The notes beneath the pieces are model-generated. The model was not told the origin of the DNA and did no database searches. It saw only the letters and a list, made by a program, of their open reading frames with translations. Both the position numbers and the translations under genes were made by a program. A stretch of DNA of 64,000 bases from Bedellia somnulentella (Eukaryota > Arthropoda > Insecta > Lepidoptera > Bedelliidae). Where the stretch lies: contig OY755172.1 of assembly GCA_963576735.1 (NCBI GenBank), positions 1,736,001 through 1,800,000 of the forward strand, written 5' to 3'. Shown here piece by piece: positions 1 through 13,800 of this stretch (position 1 is its first letter; each line of letters opens with the position of its first letter).

Positions 1-1110
1 AACCTCCTTAGGAAACCCATATGACTAAGTTGTCCATAGTTATTCGACGTGAACGTGACGACGACGTGAGATATTAGGCGTGAACGTTTGAGTTTAGTAT
101 TTTGGGGATGCAAACTAATTAATAAATATAATTTATTTACCATAGAGGATTAGTACTTAAAAGAAAGATAACAGCTATCATAACACAGGTGAGTAATTTA
201 ATAACAATGTTGACCCACTGACAAGTGATCTTTGACACAAATGTATATTTTTATGGAAAAAAGTATTGCTTGGTAATAAACTAAACTATTTGTATTGTAG
301 TAATTTATTTACAATAAAATAATAATAATAATAATAATAAAAAAAATAATAAAAATTTATTCAGTTTTCAAAAGTACATAATATTCGTCTTAACCTAGTA
401 AGTTATTTAAAGTTAATAAAAGTATATACATATAACATTTGATCTACGCTATTCGCTCTGTAAACAAAAATATTACTTCTTTCTGTATTTTCCAGTTCAA
501 TCGCTCGCTTACCGTTTTATTTTCATGATATTATTTTTCATCGACGATCAATACAACTGGAAAATACCGGAAGAAGTTATATTTTTGTTTACAGAGCGAA
601 AAGCATAGATCAAATGTTTTTTTTTAATTTCTTATTTTCACTGAAGCAAGGAATCTCATTCTATACATTCTCAGTTTGAACTAGGTACGACAATTTTTAA
701 TTATTATTATTTTTTGAAAATTACAATATTTTAGATAGGCATTCCATGGGCAAAGTTGTCTAGTTTGATGTCCTTTATCGATTTATAATATAAAAAGGGT
801 ATGTTAAAAAAGCGAGGTCTAGGCCAATTCAATAAATAAAATTCGTTCTCATTCTCATTCATCTCAACTCAAAAAAAACCAAATAAATATTTAAATTTTA
901 AATAATTTCTCGAAATAAAATATAAATAAGTATATTAACTGTTTTATAACTAATAGTATACGTATATAAATCGCTAAAGGTATCATGAATTCTTTCTTGC
1001 AACGAATTCCGGATCCTTAATTAGTTATTTTGTGGTTACTGGCAAATTCAAGTCCTTGACTCGGTGAGTTTGATTTAAGCTGGAAAGCTAAACAACACAT
1101 AAAGTGAATA
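1..1110. other. 5' flank and probable 5' UTR/promoter of the EHMT gene
   Basis: No coding region is recognised. The stretch is AT-rich, with an (aat)n tract near 320-345 and a foldback element at 435-617. The bases next to the EHMT start codon are presumably 5' UTR: an in-frame TGA lies at 1105-1107, two codons before the ATG at 1111. I see no convincing TATA box or initiator, so the transcription start is not assigned. Confidence 0.4.
435..617. repeat. Foldback/MITE-like inverted repeat
   Basis: The left arm (about 435-496, starting ACATTTGATCTACGC) and the right arm (about 556-617, ending CATAGATCAAATGT) are imperfect reverse complements over about 60 bp, including TCTGTAAACAAAAATAT near the centre of each arm. 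The loop is about 60 bp with no coding potential. This is the structure of a small non-autonomous DNA transposon. No target duplication was confirmed. Confidence 0.6.
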
Positions 1111-1895
1111 ATGGAAATATCGCCAGAGCAGGCTCAAAACGTTGTTACCAACGATAACAAACATGATAACGAAGAGCCAAAACCTAGAATAGTGCTGACA
1201 ATCCGCTCAGAAAAGCCTGGTCTCAAATCAGGTAACATGAAAATTGTGTCTAATGAAGAAAAAGGTCACGCAACTAAAAACTCATCCATGAATGACAGTC
1301 CTGATGAGTCAGAGAAGAAAGGCAAAAGTATGCAGGTAGAGGAGAGTGATGAAGGAACATCCGATACTTCAGCCACTACACCAAAAAGATCGTCGCGCTG
1401 CCGTAATAAAGAATTTTCGGACAATGTGATTGCTAATGCTATAGCAAGAAAAGAAAAATCTTATAATGAGACCAATAATGCCCCTCAAAGACTGTCAAGG
1501 CGAATCAAGCCAACTGCTAAAGTGTTAGCTAATAAAGAGCTTTGTGTAGGGCTGACTGCACATAATAACTCTCGATTGGGTATAACAGACAAATCTCCGG
1601 AAGAGGGAGTCCAAACAAGACGCTCAGCAAGAAGACGAAGTATTGAAATAGTTGAAGGACCTGTCAAAGCCCCAGTGGGTGAAACTACTCCCAAAAAACG
1701 GAAAATAAATCGATCTCAAGAAGATTCAGTTGAGACTGTTGATAAAGAAGAGAATCAGAAATTGAGCAAGCTGAAAAAAAAGCACCTTAGTAGGCTTGGT
1801 TTGCAAGCTATACCCCAAGAAAATGAGGAGTCAACTGTTGAGCCTGAAAGTAAGGATGCGGGAGTTGAACCATCAACATTAGAAGCACAGGATGA
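1111..1895 (+). CDS. G9a: EHMT exon 1: low-complexity N-terminus with nuclear-localisation-like basic patches
   Basis: Encodes the first 261 residues: polar, rich in Glu, Lys and Ser, with no recognisable fold. Basic patches include RRSARRRS (about 1618-1641) and PKKRK (about 1691-1705), the latter a classic monopartite nuclear-localisation motif. The donor is GATGA|GTAAGT. The region is typical of the poorly conserved N-terminus of insect EHMT; its function is inferred only from the rest of the protein. Confidence 0.85.
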
Positions 1896-4800
1896 GTAAG
1901 TTTGTCTTTTATGAAATTTATTCGAATTTACACAATACTTTTATTCTGTTAGGTTAAATTTATACTGCCTAAGATTACAAATGTAAGGATCTGCATTTGA
2001 AAGCACTCTCCCATTTCTTCTCACAGATGTTGTACAAAAATAAAAAGTGATTGTTCTATTCTATTCTTTGTTTGAGAATATTTTCAAACTTATTTTATAA
2101 GAGTGGCTAAGGAATTTTTATTATTGAACCTCTGGCTTCCCCTTCACATACTTTTATTTATTTAACTCAACATGATTGTTTTTCTATACCTTTTGAAGAA
2201 CCCTTAAAAAATCAACATCTAGTTTAAATTTCTCATTAAGGTCACTTTTCGGCACTCAATAGTAGATTAAAAATGGAAGATGCTATGTTAAAGGTTTGGT
2301 CTGGTAGTAAGAGTATTTACTTCATATGTTTAGATAGTTTCGCCGGCCAGCCGCTGCATCCTTTGTTCATGAGGCGGCATCCTGCAACAGCTTCATGTGA
2401 TATTCTGCGGGACATGCTTAGGCGGCGCATTAAAAAAGCAACACTCACTATCTAAGCATATGAAGTATTATTAAATTGTGTCTCCAGCTTGAAATGCTGT
2501 TTCAGGGGTTTCTAATATTTCCGAGTCAGAGTCACAGCTCCACATTATCTTGAGAAGGAACTAGGTTAAAAATATTACAAAGTTTTATCCTTCTTTTTTT
2601 TTGTATTGTCTATTGTGCACCTTCTCAGAATTGTTTCTTTCGAATTGCATCAATAGTAGTTAGCTGCTGAAACTAAATAAATCTGCGTACTGGGCTAGTG
2701 TTGTGCTGCAGCAAAATGATTTTATAATCAATACAATTTCAATTAACTTGAACTAACTATTGCAAGATTAAAAAAATGCTAATAAGTAAATATGCACTTT
2801 GTACATTGTACATCTTACTTATAAACTCATGGTTCATAGCTTAACCTTGCATAGCAACTGATAAAACCAAGAATAATATCTCATAATATATGTTAAGGTA
2901 ACCCTAAAATAAACACCCAAATTACATGTAATATCACAAACAGAAGCTTGAAAAAAATAACGTTGAGATAGATTACATTACAATACTTTTAGGCTTTAAA
3001 ATAGAGTGGAAAGTAAGTCGCAGAAAAGACTAGTTTCACATGCCAGCCGCTGCTTAACATTTCAATTTTACTATTAGTGACATAATTTTATATGCAAGCC
3101 AGGACAGTTTATTATGTTCTATGGCAACACAAGCTCCAAGCTAAGTAAATCCTCAAATATTATATATCCACAGAATTGAAGATGTGATTGATGAAACAAT
3201 GGATGAAGAATCTGGTTTTGATTATGACTTTGATGACGATGATGATGAAGATTTTGAATACAGCAGTTCAGGGAAAAAGAAAGATGCTACACCAAGACGC
3301 TCAAGTCGCAGACAGCAATCTGAGACTAAAACCACACCACCTGATTGGGATGAATCTAAGTAAGTTCTTAAATACATATATAAATAATAAACACAACCTT
3401 AAAGCCAGATCCACAACCCAAAAACAGACTGCCTCAAAGGCTCAAAATTAATCAATCCAAAATGTTCAGAAGTACATACATACATACATATTCTCACGCC
3501 GTTAGTTCCCATTGGGGTAGGCAGAGACTATCGATCGCCACTTTGTACGATCCTGGCAAACCTCTCTAGCTTCATTCACATCCATCAATCTTTTCATACA
3601 TGCTCTTTTATTCTTCATACTTCGGACACCTGCCTTTTTGAGCACATTTTCTATTTGATCTAAATGTGTCCTCCAAGGTCGTCCTCTACTAACATTACCT
3701 TCCACATTGGCTCTATAGATCTCTTTCACCACTTTACCGTCATCCATCCTCTCTATGTGCCCAAAACATCTCAACATTCCTTTTTCTATCTTTCTTACAA
3801 TATCATCTTTTACACCGCACCTTTCACAAATCACATCATTCCTCACACGATCACATAACCTTACATTACACACTTTTCTGAGGGATCTCATTTCTACTGC
3901 ATTCACTCTGCTATCATACTTCTTCTGCCACACCCAGAATTCACTGCCATACATAAGCGTAAGAACGACTAGACATGAGACTATCCAGTGCTCCATTTAC
4001 CGCATTGCCCTTTTTTACTCTTCTTTCAATGTCTTCATCAGACATCAATTCAGAAGTATCATATATAATATAATACCCATCATGATGAATTGCCTGACTT
4101 GATTTGTAATATGAATAGATGTAAGTCCAGAGGAAATAATATTTTTTTATTGACATACTAGGCAATCTAGAGTGACAGAAAAAGTTAAACAATAGCCAAT
4201 ACTTTATTGTAACCATAATTAATGTTCAATGAGTTATTAACGATGCTCCCATATCTCATGCAGCACACCCTACAATTGAAGCCTGATCTGCTTCTAGCAA
4301 TTAATTAGTAAAAAGTCCTTCGATCATATATACCAAAGATGCTGCACTCCATACATATTAAACCCATTAAAGTGGAAAAAGAGAATGATAAGACTGTTTG
4401 ACAATTAAATATTTATTTTTCTACAATTATCGACCTTACCGCATTTTCTTAAGACCTATTATTTATTGCAAGATATAGAACGCGACTGTCAGTGAAACAG
4501 TGCTTACCAAACAAAAAAGCACTATTTGGCCAGGCCGTTTTTTGTGCTTTCTTGGTGTATCTTTGGTATATATGATCGAAGAAAAAGTCTGATAAATCAA
4601 TAATGTTAATTTCTCCTGTTAGGGATGGTAGTCGCCGCAGTTCTCGAAGACTTAGAAGACCATTCCCAAGCTCATCCCCGTACCAATCGGAACATTCGGA
4701 CGAGGAAGTTGCTGAAAATAAGTAAGCCCCTTTCCTCCTTTATTAAATAAAGTAGCAAAGTCGAAGTTACACTTCTTATATACAATGAATAATTGAACAT

Positions 4801-7800
4801 AACATAACATAAACGTTCACGCCGAATATCCCCGAAGGGGTTGGCAGAGGTACTAATACTTCTGAACATCACGTGACTTTGTCACCTGGTGTTCACAGTA
4901 CCCACGTTTTGCATGGACATGAATAATTGAATAAAGGAAAAAAATGAATAATACTTGTGCATCAAACCTCATGTAGAGAGTGTTTACTAATCAATTAAGG
5001 AAAGAAAAATTTCGATACCAGAGGGACTCATGACATCCGGGTATACGCCCCGGTCGCTCTGCCAACTGAGCTATGGTGCCAAGTGGCCACTGATGCGAAA
5101 TTTGTCTTTCCTTGCTTCTTAACACTTTACTGGTGTCAGCGCCCTCTACCTCAAAATTACAATGAATAGTATTGTACTCATGGAATACGTATGCGGACGT
5201 TTATGGCTTAATAAATTGAGCAAATGTTTGGTAAAGTGTAATGTACACACAAACTTTACACAATGCTAAAAGTAGCTCTAAATTATTTAGATTTTAGCAA
5301 TTCTAGCGTCTATTCTGACGTCAATTGGCATTGAGCACAGTCTTGGCAAGAATTAGACTTAATGATGGCTTTGCTAAGCTGACAAAGTTTAACTGGCTTT
5401 TCGGGCGGTGTGGATCCTAAATGTATGTAATATTTTCAGTGAACCGCCCGAAGGTGACGAGGCTGCAGAAGCCGTGTGCCCTGATGAAGAAGCCACTATT
5501 GTCGGTACCTGTACCTGTGAGATCAATACAAATATGTTTGCAGATGCTACTGAACTCGAAGGTATAGTTGAGTCAACTAAAATGAAAATAACCAATAAGT
5601 AAAGTTAATTTTGTTTCCTGGATTAACTATTTAAATCTACAGGTTAGTGGTCGGTAGTCTACACGTCGGTACCATTTTAAACTAGAACTAGACGTATCAA
5701 TTGAATTATGATAAAATTGCTAACTATAAGCCTGATCTACATAGGACAGCATATCGAGCCATTCACATTGATAGCTACCTGTTCGATGTACAATATACAC
5801 ATTAAATGCAACACATGCTAAGTCATTAAACCAGGGAGCTGGTATTCAGCTGTGCTATCCAAACCATGGCTTGTGTGTAGAGGGCTCGAAGGATCACAAA
5901 CTGGCTCGCTAGACGCTTGACTCGTACTAGCACCACCAATTTATTATCACCATTTGAACAAATAAACTCATCCCCAGAACCAGTATTCTGCCGCGCAATC
6001 GAGACGGTAGATGGCGTGCGAGTGGGTTGTTCCCACGCGGCTCGAAGGACCACGGACTCGCTCGGCAGTCTAGTCCGGGCCGGTCCGCGCACGCCGTACA
6101 TCCTGGTGTGCGCACTGCACGCCGCGCAGATGAGACAGCACATGTGCTGTCCTGCTTGCGGACTCTATTGTACACAGGTTTGGATAGTTGTAACAGGTTT
6201 TTTTCTCGGAATACCTATTTATCGAAACTTAAGGGGACAATTGCACATTATAATTGAAACAACTATTGATTTTCGGATATTTTAATCGCGTGTTATTACA
6301 TTATTTTTAAAGCCCGACGTTTTATACACAGAATATGCTGGATACGCTGTCTCATTTAGAAAATTTGCAAATCTTTATTGATACATACACACCTACGTAT
6401 ACTCACGGCTATAAATCCCTAGATGTGGTAGACAGAGCTAAGGAACTAGAAATTCCTCAGCCACCAGAAAGATGATAAAACAAAGGTTGTTGGTGATGGT
6501 GGAGACCTCATCGCCCAAAAATCCCTTAAAAGTTCCAATACCGTTAGTCGCCTCTTACGTACACCCACCGGAAGAAATGGGGTAGAGCTATTCTAAGCCG
6601 ACACTACACAGCAGGAGCCGACACGATACAGCAGCATTTTATTGATGAAATATGATTTTCTTATTAAAATACTTTAATACATCAAATGTCATGGTTCAAT
6701 ATCATAAATCAATTCGAACCAACACTTTTTGGAGATTTTTAAATACGAGTAGCAAATGACACATCCTATCAGCCATTCACCCATGTTAATTCCTCCATCA
6801 GAAACCCTGTATAATAAATGTAACTTCAAAATATCATAAACACCTATAACTGACAAAACTAAAGTAATTCTTTGTTCCACAGGGAATATTCATGCAATGC
6901 TCAAAAGGCCACGTATTCCACATGGACTGTGGCATATCGGATAGTCCCAAGAAGCCAGCCGGGTGTCCCCACTGTGGGGTCTACCTCACCATGATAAACA
7001 CTCCTCCGGTGAACCGGGAATGCTCTCGAGTGCAAATAGAGATGACTTGCTCTAACAACAGGGTCTTGTTGCCGGAGCAACGGGTGCAGTGGTAATTCTT
7101 TTCTTTATTGTATGTTTTGCAATGCTTCGGTAACTAAAAATCGCCGCCCACTTTTGGAATTTTCTAACTTTAGTCTCCTTGTATGGCAAATATGGGAAAA
7201 TGCAGTAGTTTGAATGTTTTTGACATGAAAACCTCATGTGGGGATTATCCTACTACTATTATAAAGGCGAAAGTTTGTAAGTATGGATGTATGGATGTTT
7301 GTTACTCTTTCACGTAAAAACTACTGAATGGATTTGAATGAAACTTTACCACAATATAGCTTATACATCAGAATAACACATAGGCTATAGCTTATACATC
7401 AGAATAACACATAGGCTACAATTCGGTATGCAAAGTTTTACTAAAGTGATGCTGATTACAAAACCATTTCGGGATATTATGGTTATAAACAATATTTTCT
7501 TGAAATTGTACCAATTGAAGCTAAGATGACAGTTATTTTATCAAAAAACTGTAACAGTGTTTGACCTTCAATGTTGTTTCAAAGACATACGGTTTTGCAG
7601 TTTATTAATAAAATATCGAAAATCATAGGTTTGTTTAGTATAATATCGTAATAATTTCATTTGACATCACAAATTCGTGATATGTTTTGCAATCAGCAAC
7701 ATTCTTATAAAACATTTCGCTTCATTTGCATGTCGCTACGTGATTTTATCGATCGATGACGTCATTAAGAACAAAAGTTGAACAATCTTTAAAAAATCAT

Positions 7801-10800
7801 AACTTTACAATTACTCATTTTTAATGGAAAATATTCAAATTAGTCGTTTATTTTCGTGTTTACTATCGAATAAAAATATTTAATAAATACCAAAAAAAAC
7901 TTTGTATACCGAATTTTTAAGGTTTTTAATGTGAGGTCGTAAAAAAACGCATTTTTTGCGCTCACATTGCAAACGCTGACTGAATCCTACAAGATAGATC
8001 AAAACAATTTACTACAGTATTGTACAACTTAAAAAGGTCTACAAAAAAGTCCGTGATGGTTTATGTTTATCTCTTAGGAATAACCCACAATAACCATTTT
8101 TTATCTTTTACTTTGTACGAGAAATAATGACTTATCTAGAAGCGATTTTAAGCAATAAAGTATTAATCCTTACCCAATTAAGTATCTTAAATACATTGTG
8201 CATTTAATAAAGATCAATATGGCTTTTTACAGCATGTAAATTAAATAAATATTTTCGAAGATATCACAGATTTAAAATGCAGAGTCATAGCAATTTCGGC
8301 GATAAATACCGTTTCGGTGATAAATACCGGCAGCGGCGCCAGGCGAACGGGGCGTGGGGGGAGCGGGGTAGGTGCGGTGGGGAAGAAGTGGCTCATCACT
8401 GAGTGCGCGACCCGAACGCGGGCAGACGCGTGACGTGAGGGCAGACGTCGTTGACGGTTGTATCCGTTTTTGTACCCCCTTTTTGTGTTCTTTTTGCTAA
8501 TTATATCTAACTAATAAAGGAAAGAAAAATTACGACACCGGCGGGGTTCGAACCCGCGACCTCGGGTATACGCCCCCGTCGCTCTGCCAATTGAGCTACA
8601 GTGTCAATAGCTTCCAGTGCGAAATTCTTCCTTCCCTTCGTTTGTTTTACACTTTTTAAGTAGTGTTTGCGCCGCGCCCCCTACCCCCGAATTCTTTACA
8701 AAATCGGAAGGCCACTTGTCTATTTTTTCAGATAGAATGCAAATGTTGAGAACGCCTAACTATCACATAATTTGAATGTTTTTGACATGAAAACCTGATG
8801 TGGGGATTATTACTAATAAATAAAATGCTATTCAAAGTCAATATAGCGTTTAAAAACAATATAGCATTTAATGGTCGAACAGCGAAAAATATATAATCCT
8901 CAAATTAAGTAGGCATCGCTTCATAACTATAATTGGGAATACATCGGTCATTGGTATATTAAACATAGGTATAATACATTTATTTCTTCTGATTTTGGCA
9001 ATAAATAGTTCGTTGTATTGTTCAACCTCTGTGTTCTGCTTAGCAATCGAAATTGCTTTATACCAAAATTTTGAATATCTACTAAAACTAAGAATGACTG
9101 CTGATGATACATTTTGCCGTTGTATTCTATATTAATAACCTCAAGCTTTGATTTATCATTTTAGTCACTATTTTTGCGCGTTTATAAAATCGTTTTTTCT
9201 TGCCTCATGCTACACGTTATAAAATTATGTATTAATTTCCAGCACTCCCACATACCTAAGCTTCACAAATTTGATGCCATCACAATTCGACCTTGGTCCG
9301 GTGATACCGAAAGAACTTTTGCCGAAGAACATAGACTTGAAGGCTCTGAAGGAGTTGCAGCAGACGCCCGCTGTGGAAGATGCTGAGGAACGTTTGCTGG
9401 CGCTGAAGGAAGCCATTGAAAACTATGTGGATGTTGAAGAATTGGTCAATAGTCTTGGTGAGATTTTTGTGTAATTGTGAATTTGTCTATCTGCATTAAT
9501 TGGCTACCTTTTAAATTTAGTATAGAAAATAAGGTAAATACGGTTATAGCCAAATTTATGGATTTGTTGACCCTGATATTTAATATTGATATAGTTCGTC
9601 TGCGTGATTAAAAATACCTATATTTATAACCTCACTACAAAAATATCAAATAAAAACTCCCCCCCCCCACAGACGGCATAGACGTGTCATCCCGCGTGTC
9701 GGGCAGCACGCTGTGCCACGCGGCGAGCGGTGGCGGCCACGCGGGCGCGCTGGCCGTGCTGCACCACGCGGGCGCCGACCTGGACGTGCTCGATGATGAG
9801 ATGCATACGCCGTTGATGCTCGCTGTCATTGGTGAGTGGCTTTTTGTTAGTTGTCTTAAAATGGTACCTAGTAAATTTTAGTTTGTTTCACCTAAGAAAT
9901 AAAACAGCTGAAAAAAACATTTGGTATATTTTGTACTTATAGATGGTTTTTTTCTGTAACAAACATTCGATTTTCTCACATTATTATTCTTTTATATCTC
10001 TATAAGGAATTAAAAATAATAATGACTAAAAAATAAATATAGCTGAACCAATACATGTATGTTTTCCTAAAATATTTCATATACTACTTTCTAATTCCTC
10101 ATTAAAATGTTTTTTTTGTCCAATCCGTGAAGTGACTTCTTTTGTTTTTCACAGCACTCCTCGAAAAACCTACAAAAGATGCGGCAAAGGATGATGAAAA
10201 ATCAGAAGAGCAAACAACCGAGTCAGAAGTTAAACTGAAATGTGAAAGTGAGACACAAGTAGAAAAGAGCGAGACAAAAGATAACAAAGATGATATAGTA
10301 CGCGAAGAGAATTTGATGAAGGTTATTAGGTATCTAGTGGCTGCGGGCTGCGATGTTAATATACCGGTAAGTTTAATTTATCTTTTAAAAACCTAATGCT
10401 CAAAGAAATGGGAATGTGTAGTGAGTGGACGGCATATATAATAGTACTTTCTAATAGCAAAATAATGTTAATAGATTCTTTACTGAATATATTAATCGTC
10501 ATCTTTATGTATTATTATTTTAATAACTGCAAAGAAATTCATAATAACAAAATAGTTCAGTCTTCACTTGCTACTAAAATTTAAACTATTATATGATAGA
10601 TCAAACTGCTTGGTGATTTTAGGGTTCTATTTGGGCTATTTCCAGACATGGTTATATAGTAATCTGACTTAGGAAATGTGTGTTTCTTAACCTTTCACGT
10701 CCCGCCGCCTCCCAGAGTCGCCAGAAGTAAAAGTACCGTCAAACCCCGATGGATCCCCGTGGAGCCGCCGATGGGCAGCTTACCGTGTTCGAATTAACCC

Positions 10801-13800
10801 CTTATTTCTTTATTTAAGAGTTAAATTACGTAATAAATAATTCTAATGTTCCCGGGTTTTGACGGTACTTTTCCTTCGCTAGTGCTCGGGAAGTCACAGG
10901 TTAAAGGTTCTGCTCCCAACGTTCCGAACTTAAAGTACCGTATATCTTCATCTCATTCTAAAGCGCAGTACACACTGAGCCCGCTGGGCCGCCGATATTG
11001 CCCCGCGACACGACCCAGCAGCGGTCTATGTTGAAAGTGTCATGTCTAACTTTTGTATGACAACCAGACCGCCAGCAAAAAGTTGACGACATATGTCAGC
11101 GGCTCAGCGGGGTTAGTGTGAATTGCGCTTTACTGACGAACTCACAATTTAAGTAGCATGCTACAGTATAATTGAAACAACTATTGATTTTCGGATATTT
11201 TAATCGCGTGTTATTACATTATTTTTAAAGCCCGACGTTTCGAAAACTTTTCAGTTATCATGGTCACGGGAAGACTGAGGTGTTATTTGTCATTATACAG
11301 TACTATAAAATTATTAATACTAACTACCTTCACAAAATTTTAAGTTGCATTTGCGTTTAATATTTGCTATGTACAAAAAGAGCTAATGTTATCTGGAGTC
11401 TTGCTAGTGTTCTTCCCTCGCTTAGTTCTGGTAATGATCGGGTTCGAAGGTGTGTTCACACAAAGCAGATCTTCCAGGACGCCTATTCTTCATATCAGCA
11501 ATATGTTCTCTTACGCGAGTTGCTACACTACGCTTTGTTTGGCCGATGTATGAAAGACCACACTCACAGTCTAGTTTATAAACGCCTGCATCTTGTAAGG
11601 GGATCTGACATTTGATAGGTCTTAAAAACTGACTTATCTTTTGGTGCGGCTTGAAGTAGGTCTTAATGGAAGCACGCTGTAGCACATTACTAATTTTGTC
11701 TGTTACACCCTTTACAGTACACCTTCGATAAGCCAAACCACCACATGCGTTTTGACAAACCTACAATTCTAGCAAAAGAGAATCGATTGATACCTAGAAT
11801 GATACGCGAATCTATTGAAATAAAGAAATATCCAAACTTCAATAGAGATGATGGTTGGCAATTACCACCTGCTTGGAACCCGATCATTACCAGAACTAAG
11901 CGAGGGAAGAACACTAGCAAGACTCCAGATAACATTAGCTCTTTTTGTACATAGCAAATATTAAACGCAAATGTAACTTAAATTTTGTGAAGGTAGTTAG
12001 TATTAATAATTTTATAGTACTGTATAATGACAAATAACACCTCAGTCTTCCCGTGACCATGATAACTGAAAAGTTTTCGAAACGTCGGGCTTTAAAAATA
12101 ATGTAATAACACGCGATTAAAATATCCGAAAATCAATAGTTGTTTCAATTATCATGTGCAATCGTGAAAATCTTAGAAAATACTAAGCATGCTACAGTCC
12201 CTTCTACTCTTCTAGCGAAGCCTCATAAACTTCTTATCTTTTGTTCGTCGCAGGGTCCAGAAGGCATGACAGCCCTGCACCTGGCCGCCCAGCTAGGCGG
12301 TGCGAGCGCGGCGGCGGCGGTGGCGGCGATAGGGCGGGCGGGCGGAGTGCAACTGGACGCGGCGGACGCGGGCGGGTGGACGCCGCTCGTGTGGGCGGCC
12401 GAGAATGGACATGCGGATGTTGTTAGGTAATATACTGTTTGAAACTAGAATATACTCACTGTGAATCCAAAATAGGGGTAGCTAGATGTATAGGGGCAGG
12501 CTGATAGATGTAAGCTCGGAAGAGCAAAATGTGTATGGAACAATTACTCATATGATGTAACAACCTTGTGAACCGCATTTACAACGAATAAATGATTATA
12601 ATTATGACCTTTGGTTATTAGTTTACTTTTGGACGCAAATGTAGGAGTTATTTACTAAACTTGCAAAGAGAAATTAACTACAAACATTTTTAGCACTTTG
12701 ACTTACTTTGACTTATTTTACTGACTGGACTCAGACTGACTCTGCGAGCATTAAAATTTTTGAAAAATATTGTATCTAATTATTTTATTTACCTGTTCTT
12801 TTTATTGTTTCTAGTTTTAATTTTACAAGCACTTTTTACACATGTATGTCTCTCTGTTTGTTTTGTTATTTATTTATCTCTGTATTGTATTATATAATGT
12901 TGTACTTTCGCCGGCCGAATTAAATTGCATGGCACTGGCTGAAAATCAGCGCCACGGTTGGTGACATCATCATCTGTGGCAACATGCTGAGCCAGTGACC
13001 AATTCACTGCATAGGGCTTCTTTTTTATGTTTAATTTCTTTTTAACTTATTTTTGTTGTTATTGTGTAACACTATGTTTTATTTTTACGTTTTATTTGTT
13101 GTGTATTTCCCTGTGCACTGAATAAAGTTTTTTTTCTTCTTCTTCTGGTAGGCAGATTGTAAGTTTTATCGAATCGTTTACTTTACGCTGTATTAAAGTA
13201 TGGAGTAAAAGAAACACAAATATGAATTTTTTGAATTGAATGTATGGAACTGGATTATCTTGATCTAAAACGAAATTACGTTGTGCGGGGAACGAATGTA
13301 AAATAAAAGTTCTTGGTGGTTGGTCTCTAACATGCTGATGTTGTTAGGTTAGCATACTAAAGTGAGTTTTACATTTTGCTTCCTCTGTAATAGCGGCGGC
13401 GGTAGCGGCTCTGGGGNNNNNNNNNNNNNNNNNNNNNNNNNNNNNNNNNNNNNNNNNNNNNNNNNNNNNNNNNNNNNNNNNNNNNNNNNNNNNNNNNNNN
13501 NNNNNNNNNNNNNNNNNNNNNNNNNNNNNNNNNNNNNNNNNNNNNNNNNNNNNNNNNNNNNNNNNNNNNNNNNNNNNNNNNNNNNNNNNNNNNNNNNNNN
13601 NNNNNNNNNNNNNNNNAGAATGCTAGATAATGACCCAAATTATCAAATAAAATACTTATTATCCCAAAAACATGACCAATAAAATATTCACGCCTGATTG
13701 TTGAACTAAGAGTACCGGAAAAAACGCTTAAGTTTTGTCATAAGCAAATTTTACAGTACCAAGTCTTAGAAAGTTACAGCACAGGGACACGCCGCTGTAA

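Noticed and set aside
3188..3451. An 87-codon ORF
   Set aside because: It overlaps EHMT exon 2 in another frame and continues into the intron. The exon 2 frame is set by both splice phases.
5917..6285. A separate 122-codon gene
   Set aside because: Its conserved part (EPVFCRAIETVDG to CCPACGLYCTQ) is EHMT exon 5. The rest of the frame is intron read-through.
8534..8605. A working tRNA gene on the minus strand
   Set aside because: Acceptor, D and T arms pair, but the anticodon arm has a 4-bp stem with an 8-base loop. The unit recurs with decay at 4993, 20385, 28167 and 41673, so it is the tRNA-like part of a SINE.
13391..13416. The GC-rich edge of the gap as the start of the missing ankyrin exon
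   Set aside because: Read in the required phase it gives Ser/Gly repeats (SGGGSGSG), not the expected ankyrin helix, although the preceding CCTCTGTAATAG could be an acceptor.
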